DNA from: Cryomorphaceae bacterium
Lineage (GTDB): Bacteria; Bacteroidota; Bacteroidia; Flavobacteriales; Schleiferiaceae
Reading direction: 5' to 3'
Length of the DNA: 7,677 nt
NCBI GenBank assembly: GCA_003445735.1
Contig: DMCR01000136.1
Coordinates: 2,365-10,041 of the forward strand
The position numbers and the translations under genes were made by a program. This document shows positions 1 to 6,600 of the stretch, piece by piece (position 1 is the first letter of the stretch; each line of letters opens with the position of its first letter). The notes under the pieces were generated by a model that ran no database searches, had not been told where the DNA came from, and saw nothing but the letters and a program-made list of their open reading frames with translations.

Positions 1-1753
1 TTTCGTCAGCTACTACGATTATTACCAGCCTGAAGCCTACGTACCTTCCTCTGGCCTATACATCGAGAAAGACCTGAGCATTAACGACGAGATTGAAAAG
101 CTTCGCCTAAGCACCTCCTCCGCCCTATTGAGTGGACGCCGCGACGTGATTGTGGTTGCCTCCGTAAGTTGTTTATACGGGATGGGAAACCCCGAGGCTT
201 TTAATAGTTCCGTGGTCCAATTAAAAGTAGGCGACACCATCGCTCGCCAAGCCCTGCTCCACGCCTTTGTTAACGCCCTATACGCTAGAACCGCAGCCGA
301 ATTCAAACGCGGCAGCTTTCGCGTAAAAGGCGATACCGTCGATATTTTCCCCGCCTATGCGGAAACCTACTACCGCATCAGTTTCTGGGGCGATGAAGTG
401 GAGAGCATCGAACACATGGACCCGATCAGCGGCCAACGCATCGAACACATGGAAGAAATGCGCCTGTTCCCTGCTAACCTATTCGTCACCGAAAAAGACC
501 AATTACAACACGCCATCCACCAAATCCAAGACGACCTCATGCAGCAGGTAGACCACTTCCGCAATGTGAGCCGTCCTCTAGAAGCCAAGCGTTTGGAGGA
601 GCGCACCAACTTTGATTTAGAGATGATACGTGAATTGGGCTACTGTTCCGGCATTGAAAACTACAGCCGCTACCTCGACGGGCGTGCTCCAGGCGTACGC
701 CCCTTCTGCCTCCTAGACTACTTTGCTGACGACTTCCTACTCGTGGTCGACGAAAGCCACGTCACTATACCCCAAGTACGCGCCATGTACGGCGGCGACC
801 GATCGCGCAAAGAAAACTTGGTAGAATATGGCTTTCGTCTACCCGCAGCTTTGGACAATCGCCCCTTAAAGTTTGAAGAATTCGAGCAGATTCGTGGACA
901 GGCCTTATTCATCAGCGCCACTCCGGCTGAATTCGAACTTGAGCTCAGCGGCGGGGTCTTCGCTGAACAAGTCATCCGCCCCACTGGCCTGCTCGACCCT
1001 GTAGTCGAAGTACGCCCTTGCGAGAACCAAGTCGACGACCTCATGGACGAAATACGCATACGTGTGGAACGCGACGAGCGCGTCCTGGTCACCACCTTGA
1101 CCAAACGAATGGCAGAGGAACTGACTAAATACTTCACACGCTACGACATCCGATGCCGCTACATCCACAGCGATGTAGATACATTGGAACGCGTAGAAAT
1201 TATGCGCGATTTACGACTTGGCACCTTCGATGTGCTGATCGGGGTAAACCTCCTCCGCGAAGGATTGGATTTTCCTGAGGTGAGTTTAGTAGCTATTATG
1301 GATGCCGATAAAGAAGGCTTTTTGCGCAGTACGCGCTCCCTTGTTCAAACCATCGGGCGGGCGGCGCGAAACGTAAACGGGATGGCCATCTTATATGCCG
1401 ACAAGATTACTGATAGCATGCAGCGCACCATAGACGAGACCGCGCGCCGCAGAGAAAAGCAAGATGCGTTCAACAAGGACAACGGCATTGTACCCACTGC
1501 ACTTCGAAGCAGCCGAGACGAAATCCTTGCAAAAACAAGTGCCGTAAATAAGGGCATACAATTCAAAGAGGGCATGGCATCTGTCAAAGCCGCAGAAGAA
1601 GCTGTAAACTACACGAGCCAAGAAGATCTTGAAAAGCGCATCAGAGATACACGCAAGGGCATGGAAGTCGCTGCCAAATCCATGGACTTCATTGAAGCCG
1701 CTAAACTTCGTGATTTGCTCATCGAATTGGAAAGTAAAAGGGAAAAGCGATGA
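1..1753 (+). CDS. uvrB: UvrABC system protein B (excinuclease subunit B), 5'-truncated by window edge
   Basis: UvrB is the DNA-damage verification helicase of cytoplasmic nucleotide excision repair; it is loaded by UvrA and recruits UvrC. The reading frame is open from base 2 (base 1 ends a split codon), giving 583 visible residues. The full protein is usually about 670, so roughly the first 90 residues, including the Walker A loop, lie off the window. The visible part begins in the tyrosine-rich beta-hairpin that clamps DNA (FVSYYDYYQPEAYVPSS). It continues through the UvrB interaction domain, the DESH Walker B box (bases 749-760), the SAT helicase motif III (914-922), the arginine-finger motif QTIGRAARN (1346-1372) and a C-terminal UVR motif that contacts UvrC (from about 1622). 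All expected motifs are intact. The TTG at 128 is an internal leucine codon, not a start. The TGA stop overlaps an ATG at 1750 (ATGA) that probably belongs to the next gene. Identification is certain. Confidence 0.98.
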   Translation, partial: FVSYYDYYQPEAYVPSSGLYIEKDLSINDEIEKLRLSTSSALLSGRRDVIVVASVSCLYGMGNPEAFNSSVVQLKVGDTIARQALLHAFVNALYARTAAEFKRGSFRVKGDTVDIFPAYAETYYRISFWGDEVESIEHMDPISGQRIEHMEEMRLFPANLFVTEKDQLQHAIHQIQDDLMQQVDHFRNVSRPLEAKRLEERTNFDLEMIRELGYCSGIENYSRYLDGRAPGVRPFCLLDYFADDFLLVVDESHVTIPQVRAMYGGDRSRKENLVEYGFRLPAALDNRPLKFEEFEQIRGQALFISATPAEFELELSGGVFAEQVIRPTGLLDPVVEVRPCENQVDDLMDEIRIRVERDERVLVTTLTKRMAEELTKYFTRYDIRCRYIHSDVDTLERVEIMRDLRLGTFDVLIGVNLLREGLDFPEVSLVAIMDADKEGFLRSTRSLVQTIGRAARNVNGMAILYADKITDSMQRTIDETARRREKQDAFNKDNGIVPTALRSSRDEILAKTSAVNKGIQFKEGMASVKAAEEAVNYTSQEDLEKRIRDTRKGMEVAAKSMDFIEAAKLRDLLIELESKREKR

Positions 1754-1763
1754 ATAAAAGTTG
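1750..1763 (+). other. Probable true start junction with one-base deletion in an A-run
   Basis: The ATG at 1750 overlaps the uvrB TGA as ATGA, the usual coupled arrangement, but in the present sequence it reads only nine codons (MNKSCSSKT) before a stop. The long downstream frame is reached if the four-A run at 1756-1759 had five A residues. This could be a sequencing or assembly error, a real frameshift mutation, or a site where RNA polymerase slips. The alternative is a genuine TTG start at 1761. Confidence 0.5.
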
Positions 1764-2573
1764 TTCGTCAAAGACCTAAACCCACAACAAAAAAGCTACT
1801 TTTCTACTCACAATGATGCAAAATTCAGTTTGTTCATGATTTACTTATCTATCGGCCTTGGTCTGCTATTTTTAAGCGTAGGTTTTATCATCACCCCGAG
1901 TAATGCGAAATACCTGCTCAGTGGGTACAATACCATGAGCAGTGAAGACCAGGACAAGTTTCCTATTGTGGAATACCTCAAGGCGTTCAAGACCTTCCAC
2001 ATTTGGTTCGGAATCCTATATACTCTCTTATCAGTGGTTTTCCACCTCCTCGATTCGGACCTGGTAGGCTACCATTTGGGCATCACTCCTATTCTCGCCT
2101 ATGGCTGGTTCTTCTGGACATCGCGAAAATACAACGAAGGATTAAGCAGCGCTACGAAGAACAATACGACCATAGGATTAATCGTATTAAGTCTTACCCT
2201 AGTCTTTGTAGTAGGATTGTTCATATGGTCGGACAGGGAGAGCAGCTGGACCTATGAAAACAATCAATTAGAAATTCAAGGGCCCTATAGCATTTCATTA
2301 AATATCAGTGATTTAGATTCAATTTCCTTATTAGAAAGCCTGCCGGTAATCACCATCCGATCACACGGAATTTCCACCGGAAAAGTAGCGAAGGGCAAGT
2401 TCAAAGGCCCCAACAAAATGCGCTACCACTTACTCATCGACAAACCCGTTGGCGAGGTTTTAGCCCTATATCCTAATGGGGAAATGCCCGTATTGATCAG
2501 TCTGAATGGAATGGATGAGAGGGAGTTGTTCTTAACGATGCAGAAAAATTTTAAAACTCACTCAAACGAGTAA
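1761..2573 (+). CDS. Four-helix membrane protein with DUF3784-like N-terminus and bacterial PH-like C-terminal domain
   Basis: A 270-residue protein of unknown function, predicted in the inner membrane. I see hydrophobic segments at about residues 22-44, 76-97, 101-119 and 136-157, then a soluble domain from about 160 to the end. The loop after helix 1 (LLSGYNTMSSEDQDKF) resembles the GYNTMS signature of DUF3784 proteins. The C-terminal part (SLNISDLDSISLLESLP, then TIRSHGISTGKVAKGKF) resembles the small PH-like domains (bPH_5 type) found behind membrane helices in Firmicutes and Bacteroidota. Both assignments are from memory of the families. The listed start is a TTG with no clear ribosome site, and the first in-frame ATG (1836) would cut into helix 1. 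The likely original start is the ATG at 1750 overlapping the uvrB stop: adding one A to the A-run at 1756-1759 would give MNKKLFVKDLNPQQ. Its 3' end overlaps the opposing sulfotransferase gene by 16 bases. That it is a gene is well supported; its function is unknown. Confidence 0.8.
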   Translation: MFVKDLNPQQKSYFSTHNDAKFSLFMIYLSIGLGLLFLSVGFIITPSNAKYLLSGYNTMSSEDQDKFPIVEYLKAFKTFHIWFGILYTLLSVVFHLLDSDLVGYHLGITPILAYGWFFWTSRKYNEGLSSATKNNTTIGLIVLSLTLVFVVGLFIWSDRESSWTYENNQLEIQGPYSISLNISDLDSISLLESLPVITIRSHGISTGKVAKGKFKGPNKMRYHLLIDKPVGEVLALYPNGEMPVLISLNGMDERELFLTMQKNFKTHSNE

Positions 2574-3274
2574 CCAAAAGCCTCAACGTCTTTGGCATAT
2601 AGGACTTGAACTTTTGCGACCAATTCTGATGTGTAGTAATCCCTGAAATTTTTACTCTTCACCGTATCTCCCTTCCTAAAGAGCAATGCCGGCAGGGTTT
2701 GAGGGCGGTGTAAAAATCTATTGCCAAATTTCTTCAAACCAGCTAGGCCACCCTGCTCCGCACTCTTATTGCGGTGCGGCAATCCCGTCGAAGGAATATC
2801 CAGTGCAGCACAGACCGTTTTAAAATCATCTTGAAGAGATTCAAACTTACCTATGAAATCTGCCTGGTTCACCCCGTCGCGGTAGAAGAAATCGTATTGG
2901 GGACCGTAAAACCAGCTTTCCGTTTTGATGAGCTTCGGCAAGGCCTTATCCACAAATCTTTCAAAGCTCATTAAATGATGGTGACCGTGAAACTTGTAAA
3001 AAGACACCGCACGCGACCACGGGTTACGCACAAATCCGAACTTATAATACTGCTTGAACAGTTCTTCAGAAACGTAGTGATTATCGAGGTATTCCTGCAA
3101 TTGCAAGTGCGCCAAGCGAGGCGGACCGATCGACGGCTCATCATTAGGCGTCAAGAGCAACGGTAAACGCTCACTCCATGATAAATCTTCCAACCCCAGG
3201 AAATAAGCTTCGACGCTTTGCCCCGCGGCTTTAGGAATATGAACGAAGATTGTTTTGTACTTGTGGAATACCAT
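2558..3274 (-). CDS. Sulfotransferase family 2 (PAPS-dependent) protein
   Basis: A 238-residue cytosolic-type enzyme with no signal peptide, predicted to move a sulfuryl group from PAPS to a hydroxyl on a sugar or lipid acceptor. The 5'-phosphosulfate loop is FVHIPKAAGQSVEAYF (residues 10-25, key Lys15). The 3'-phosphate motif is FGFVRNPWSRAVSFY (79-93, key Arg83 and Ser91). Further family marks are FIGKFESLQDDF (140-151), a Leu-Pro-His-x-Asn-Lys-Ser stretch (165-171) and the closing YY...LYAKDVEAFGY pattern (213-235). Length and motif order fit the Sulfotransfer_2 family. The ATG at 3274 is the only reasonable start, because the PAPS loop begins ten residues later. A strong promoter match sits immediately upstream, so it is probably transcribed separately from the nitroreductase gene. 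The acceptor is unknown; modification of a surface polysaccharide is a guess from the nearby KDO genes. A histidine cluster at 96-100 (HGHHH) is unexplained. Confidence 0.9.
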   Translation of the reverse strand: MVFHKYKTIFVHIPKAAGQSVEAYFLGLEDLSWSERLPLLLTPNDEPSIGPPRLAHLQLQEYLDNHYVSEELFKQYYKFGFVRNPWSRAVSFYKFHGHHHLMSFERFVDKALPKLIKTESWFYGPQYDFFYRDGVNQADFIGKFESLQDDFKTVCAALDIPSTGLPHRNKSAEQGGLAGLKKFGNRFLHRPQTLPALLFRKGDTVKSKNFRDYYTSELVAKVQVLYAKDVEAFGYSFE

Positions 3275-3280
3275 CTACCC

Positions 3281-3311
3281 CAAAAGTACGGCGCATTCAC
3301 AGGGGGTGCAA
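3281..3311 (-). promoter_or_regulatory. Bacteroidota-type promoter for the sulfotransferase gene
   Basis: On the minus strand a TTG (-33 element, 3309-3311) is followed after 20 bases by TACTTTTG (3281-3288), a full match to the Bacteroidota -7 consensus TAnnTTTG. The spacing is in the normal range. The expected transcription start falls about 3272-3276, on or next to the ATG at 3274, so the message would be leaderless or nearly so. The element lies in the 43-base gap after the nitroreductase stop codon. Confidence 0.65.
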
Positions 3312-3317
3312 CCTAAA

Positions 3318-3959
3318 TCAGACCTTCTTTGACCAAGTATCCAACGCCTTCCCCTTGTCTCGCAACTTACCTGGGACGACCTCATCAGCACGTGATTCGG
3401 CGTCTTTTGGGAAAATAAATAAGGTCCCTAGAATGATTTCTTCGGCAGGAACATCAAAATGAGAACGCATCGGATCAAAACGAAGCACACCGCCTGAAGA
3501 CCAATAATTTGGATATCCCAAGGCCGTCGCACCCACTAACATATTCTGAATGGCTGCCCCGGTAGCCGCGACATGCTCCATATTCCTCAAGTTACCTGTA
3601 AACGGCATAGGCTCTCTACCTTCAATCGGCTCCCCAAAGGTATCCGGCAGCCAAGTCATAATAAGCAATACCTCAGCAGCATTGAGCATCTGACCTATTT
3701 TGCCTGCCTGCACCTCCTCTGCCGTAGCGTAATCAACGGCCGCACGGCACCGTGCCGCATCCGCCACATAGCAACGAAATGGCAATCCCGAAGTCAAATC
3801 AGTTCTATACTTCGCCGCACTTTCGTAGTGATACGGAGCCGCAGCAGCAAGTGTGAGTAGTTCTTGGACCAATTCCTCTCTTTCCCCCTCCGTCAACGAA
3901 GGTGTCCAGGGATTATTGGCCAATACCTTTTGGGTTTTTCTATTCTTGATCGCGTCCAT
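3318..3959 (-). CDS. Nitroreductase-family FMN-dependent oxidoreductase
   Basis: A 213-residue soluble flavoprotein of the nitroreductase fold, which usually binds FMN as a dimer and uses NAD(P)H. The N-terminal Arg7-Lys-Thr9-Gln-Lys11 fits the FMN phosphate-binding pattern RxSxR. The central part includes a moderately conserved stretch around residues 90-105 (MLNAAEVLLIMTW). EHVAATGAAIQNMLVGATAL (128-147), followed by GYPNYWSSGG, is the typical helix and glycine-rich turn of the family. LGTLFIFPKDAE near the C-terminus matches the usual last strand. The start is the ATG at 3959, whose A is also the last base of the menB stop (TAATG), implying termination-reinitiation and co-expression with MenB. 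No nitroreductase is an established menaquinone-pathway enzyme, so a role in quinone metabolism is only inference from position. The substrate cannot be predicted. Confidence 0.88.
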   Translation of the reverse strand: MDAIKNRKTQKVLANNPWTPSLTEGEREELVQELLTLAAAAPYHYESAAKYRTDLTSGLPFRCYVADAARCRAAVDYATAEEVQAGKIGQMLNAAEVLLIMTWLPDTFGEPIEGREPMPFTGNLRNMEHVAATGAAIQNMLVGATALGYPNYWSSGGVLRFDPMRSHFDVPAEEIILGTLFIFPKDAESRADEVVPGKLRDKGKALDTWSKKV

Positions 3960-4801
3960 TATGGAAACTTTGGAAATTTAGAGAAGTCTCGAGGTCGTTT
4001 TTCCAAGAAAGCATTGCGGCCTTCCACGGCTTCATCTGTACCGTAGGCCAAACGAGTAGCTTCTCCAGCGTACACTTGTTGACCAACCAATCCGTCGTCA
4101 ATGAGGTTGAACCCAAACTTTAGCATCTTGATGGCCGTAGGGCTTTTAGTTATGATCTCCTGCGCCCAATCGTAAGCCGTTTGCTCCAACTCTTCGTGGG
4201 GTACCACCTTATTCACCATCCCCATCTCGTAGGCTTCTTGCGCCGAGTACTCAGCGCCAAGGAAGAAGATTTCGCGCGCTCTTTTCTGACCTACTTGGCG
4301 AGCGAGGTAGGCAGAGCCAAATCCGCCGTCGAAGCTTGCGACATCCGCATCGGTTTGCTTGAAGATGGCGTGTTCTTTCGAGGCAATGGTCATATCACAC
4401 ACTACATGAAGACTATGGCCACCACCCACTGCCCAACCGGGCACTACGGCGATTACGACCTTGTTCATGAATCGGATCTGACGTTGAACATCCAGGATGT
4501 TGAACCTATTGATGCCGTTCTCTCCTTTATATCCGGTGGTCGAACGAACGCGTTGGTCGCCACCGGAGCAGAATGCCCAGCCGCCGTCCCTAGGAGACGG
4601 TCCCTCACCTGTAATGAGCACGACACCTATTTCTTGGCTCTCGTGGCACAAGATGAGTGCCTCCCAAAGCTCGTCTACGGTCTTTGGAGTAAATGCGTTG
4701 CGCACCTCAGGACGGTTGAACGCAATGCGCGCGACACCGTTAAGCTGCTTAAATGTGATTTCCTCGTATTCCTTGACGGTTTGCCATTCTAGTTGGGCCA
4801 T
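3959..4801 (-). CDS. menB: 1,4-dihydroxy-2-naphthoyl-CoA synthase (naphthoate synthase), aspartate type
   Basis: MenB is a crotonase-fold enzyme that closes the second ring of menaquinone by converting o-succinylbenzoyl-CoA to 1,4-dihydroxy-2-naphthoyl-CoA. The 280-residue length is normal. Visible marks are NRPEVRNAF (29-37), the SGGDQ oxyanion-hole loop (79-83), a second glycine loop GGGH (126-129), QTDADVASFDGG (149-160) and GEATRLAYGTDEA with the catalytic tyrosine at 253. Asp151 sits where E. coli MenB has Gly156; E. coli binds bicarbonate there as catalytic base. Mycobacterium tuberculosis MenB has an aspartate (Asp185) in the same context, so this enzyme should be bicarbonate-independent. 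Ser156 and Asp158 match the other conserved active-site residues. The start ATG at 4801 is followed directly by the family-typical EWQTVKEYEEI. A TACCTTTG element lies 34-41 bases upstream. The stop overlaps the nitroreductase start by one base. Confidence 0.97.
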   Translation of the reverse strand: MAQLEWQTVKEYEEITFKQLNGVARIAFNRPEVRNAFTPKTVDELWEALILCHESQEIGVVLITGEGPSPRDGGWAFCSGGDQRVRSTTGYKGENGINRFNILDVQRQIRFMNKVVIAVVPGWAVGGGHSLHVVCDMTIASKEHAIFKQTDADVASFDGGFGSAYLARQVGQKRAREIFFLGAEYSAQEAYEMGMVNKVVPHEELEQTAYDWAQEIITKSPTAIKMLKFGFNLIDDGLVGQQVYAGEATRLAYGTDEAVEGRNAFLEKRPRDFSKFPKFP

Positions 4802-4958
4802 GGTCCAATTCTTTTAGGTGTGTATGAACATTAACAAAGGTACTATGTAATAGTTGATGGCAGAGTATTTGAAATGAAACGCACCCAGATTCAAATCGAC
4901 GCAACAGGCACTACAGTAAAGATCTTTTGCGCCACCTTAAAGCCAACTTGGATATTAC
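4802..4958. other. Intergenic spacer between kdsB-like gene and menB
   Basis: This 157-base spacer is the longest gene-free stretch in the window. It holds the menB -7 element (4835-4842) and a 10-base perfect palindrome AAAGATCTTT (4918-4927). I see no GC-rich hairpin followed by a T-run on the minus strand, so there is no obvious intrinsic terminator after the KDO cassette and read-through into menB is possible. A plus-strand 44-codon open frame begins at 4874 but has no supporting evidence. Confidence 0.6.
4835..4842 (-). promoter_or_regulatory. -7 element of a probable menB promoter
   Basis: TACCTTTG on the minus strand is a full match to the Bacteroidota -7 consensus TAnnTTTG. Transcription would start near 4827, giving a leader of roughly 25 bases with an A-rich stretch (AAAAGAA) and no clear Shine-Dalgarno sequence. 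I find no convincing TTG at the usual -33 position, so the promoter may be weak or helped by another factor. Confidence 0.5.
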
Positions 4959-5675
4959 TTAAAACAAACCCAATTTTTGCGCCAAGACTAAATCCTCAGG
5001 AATATTGATCTCAGGCACCGAATGCGGCACTATTGCCACATCAATTTTATGTCCATGATGGATAAAATCGAGTTGCTCCAAGGATTCTTGAAGGGCCAAC
5101 ACCGACTTAAAATCCCCTTGATACGACATCGCAAAGTTCTTCTTGAACGCATATAATCCCAAATGACACAACCGCACCACCTCTGATGCACCCGGCACTG
5201 AATACGGAATAGGGAACCTACTGAAATACAAGGCTTCACCCTTCTTATTACGAATGACCTTCACCGTGTGCTCATCCTTTTCCCCCGCCTCTTCATAGGC
5301 GATGGTCGCAATGGGGTTAGCTCCCACCGCCTCCACTACCGTCTTGAGGTAGGAAGTAGGCAGGAAGGGTTGGTCGGCCTGAAGGTTCACCACAATATCC
5401 CAATCCTGCTGAACACTCCGAGCAGCCTCAAAAACACGAGAGCTTCCGCAAGGATGGTCGAACGAGGTTGCAATGGCAGCAATTCCGCGCTGTTCACACA
5501 ACTCAAGAATTTCGGGATTCGGAGAGGCGATAAAGACTTTAGAGAACACACCTGAAACCAGGGCGATATGATATACGCGCTCAAACATCGGCATCCCTTG
5601 GATGTCGATCAAGATTTTATTGGGGAATCGGGAAGATTCTAATCTGGCTGGGATGATACAAATAGCTTTAGCCAT
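4959..5675 (-). CDS. kdsB: KdsB-like cytidylyltransferase (CMP-KDO synthetase family), divergent
   Basis: Family members transfer CMP from CTP to KDO, activating it for lipopolysaccharide or capsule assembly in the cytoplasm. The 238-residue protein keeps the N-terminal nucleotide loop IIPARLESSRFPNK (7-20), VKVI and ALYFSRFPIPY in the middle, HLGLYAF, and SLEQLDFI near the end. It departs from the usual pattern at several conserved places. VQGDEP is LQADQP (98-103), keeping the metal-binding Asp101; SGTER is CGSSR (about 76-80); VATD is IASP (49-52); and VDTPEDL is INIPEDL (223-229), so the aspartate equivalent to E. coli Asp235, a magnesium ligand, is Asn224. Position as last gene of a kdsA-kdsC-kdsD cassette argues for KDO or a KDO-like sugar. 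I chose the ATG at 5675 because the family begins immediately before the IIPAR loop; ATGs at 5684 and 5699 are in frame and would lengthen the overlap with kdsD from 8 to as much as 32 bases. Confidence 0.85.
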   Translation of the reverse strand: MAKAICIIPARLESSRFPNKILIDIQGMPMFERVYHIALVSGVFSKVFIASPNPEILELCEQRGIAAIATSFDHPCGSSRVFEAARSVQQDWDIVVNLQADQPFLPTSYLKTVVEAVGANPIATIAYEEAGEKDEHTVKVIRNKKGEALYFSRFPIPYSVPGASEVVRLCHLGLYAFKKNFAMSYQGDFKSVLALQESLEQLDFIHHGHKIDVAIVPHSVPEINIPEDLVLAQKLGLF

Positions 5676-6600
5676 GGATATCATAGAATTGGACCACACC
5701 TTTTAAATCTTGGGCAGACCCCACCAGGACGGTAATAATTTTTTTCTCACGGAATAATCGATCCATCTCACTCACCCCCATCTGCTCATCAATAAAAACG
5801 GGCGCTTTGGTACCCATTTCCGAAGCAACCAAAGCATTTGGATTCGTGCTAGAGGCCATGGCACGACGGATATCGCCATCGGTGATCACGCCTTGTACAT
5901 CACTTGGAGTACCCACCGCCACGAGGCCTAGTCGACCTTCGGAGATACGTAGCAGCACCTCATGCAGGCCATCTTCAGGCTGGACCATGGGTACTTCCGT
6001 AATCATGAGGTCTTTGGCCTTGGTCAACAAGGAGCGTCCTAAGGTGCCGCCGGGGTGGAATTTGACAAAATCATCTTTGGAGAATTTTCGCAGTTCCATC
6101 AGGGCTGCGCAAATGGCATCTCCCATCACTAAGGCCGCCGTAGTACTGGTAGTAGGCGCTAAATTCAGGGGACAAATTTCCTTATCCACCTTGCATTCAA
6201 GGTGCACAGTGGAGAATTGGGCCAAGGCACTGTCGTGACTTTGTGAGAGCCCTATAACGTGCTTCGTTCGGCTGTATTGGAGTAAGTTCAAAAGCTCGGG
6301 CGTATGGCCAGAGTTCGAAATGGCGAATAGCACATCACTAGCTTCAATCATCCCCAGGTCACCGTGGTAGGCCTCTCCTGGATGTACGAAGAAGGAAGGG
6401 ATTCCAGTACTTGAATAGGTCGCGGCCAATTTTCTCGCAATAATCCCACTCTTGCCCATGCCGGTAAAGATCAACTTGCCTGACATTCCATCAATGAGCT
6501 CAACGGCACCTTGATAATCATTGCGGTCCTGCCCCGCCATATGTAAAAGGGAATTGGCTTGGGCCTGAATGCTTTGTATGATGTGCTGATTAATGTCCAT
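5668..6600 (-). CDS. kdsD: Arabinose-5-phosphate isomerase (KdsD/KpsF/GutQ family)
   Basis: This enzyme interconverts ribulose-5-phosphate and arabinose-5-phosphate, the first committed step toward KDO, in the cytoplasm. The 310-residue protein has an N-terminal SIS sugar-isomerase domain (about 35-175) and two C-terminal CBS domains (about 195-310), the standard architecture. GMGKSG (47-52), the VHPGEAYHGDLGM block (72-84), SNSGHTPE (95-102), KEICPLNLAPTTSTTAALVM (140-159) and FHPGGTLGRSLL (181-192) are present. The catalytic residues known from E. coli KdsD (Lys59, Glu111, Glu152, His193) correspond to Lys50, Glu102, Glu141 and His182, so activity is expected. The gene overlaps kdsC by 11 bases upstream and the kdsB-like gene downstream, indicating one translationally coupled message. 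KdsD and KpsF (capsule) paralogues cannot be told apart from sequence alone. Confidence 0.96.
   Translation of the reverse strand: MDINQHIIQSIQAQANSLLHMAGQDRNDYQGAVELIDGMSGKLIFTGMGKSGIIARKLAATYSSTGIPSFFVHPGEAYHGDLGMIEASDVLFAISNSGHTPELLNLLQYSRTKHVIGLSQSHDSALAQFSTVHLECKVDKEICPLNLAPTTSTTAALVMGDAICAALMELRKFSKDDFVKFHPGGTLGRSLLTKAKDLMITEVPMVQPEDGLHEVLLRISEGRLGLVAVGTPSDVQGVITDGDIRRAMASSTNPNALVASEMGTKAPVFIDEQMGVSEMDRLFREKKIITVLVGSAQDLKGVVQFYDIHG

Noticed and set aside
718..1137. 139-codon minus-strand open frame inside uvrB
   Set aside because: Ser/Arg-rich antisense shadow of a fully conserved uvrB region.
128..1753. A shorter uvrB starting at TTG 128
   Set aside because: The frame continues upstream to the window edge with clear UvrB sequence (the tyrosine hairpin), so 128 is an internal leucine codon.
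2560..2595. Short inverted pairs near the convergent stops as a terminator
   Set aside because: Stems of only 4-5 base pairs, no GC-rich core and no T-run following, and the bases are used as codons.
4181..4792. 203-codon plus-strand open frame opposite menB
   Set aside because: It lies wholly inside the certain menB gene on the other strand and its translation shows no recognisable motifs.
4918..4927. Palindrome AAAGATCTTT as a possible operator
   Set aside because: Too short and AT-rich to support a binding site without a second copy or a known regulator.
4801..5696. 12-base inverted repeat TGGTCCAATTCT at 4801-4812 and, inverted, at 5685-5696, close to the menB and kdsB starts
   Set aside because: A few 12-base matches are expected by chance in a window this long, and the two copies have opposite orientation relative to their genes.
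5807..6238. 143-codon plus-strand open frame opposite kdsD
   Set aside because: Composition is an Arg/Ser-rich antisense shadow of kdsD, with no domain signs.
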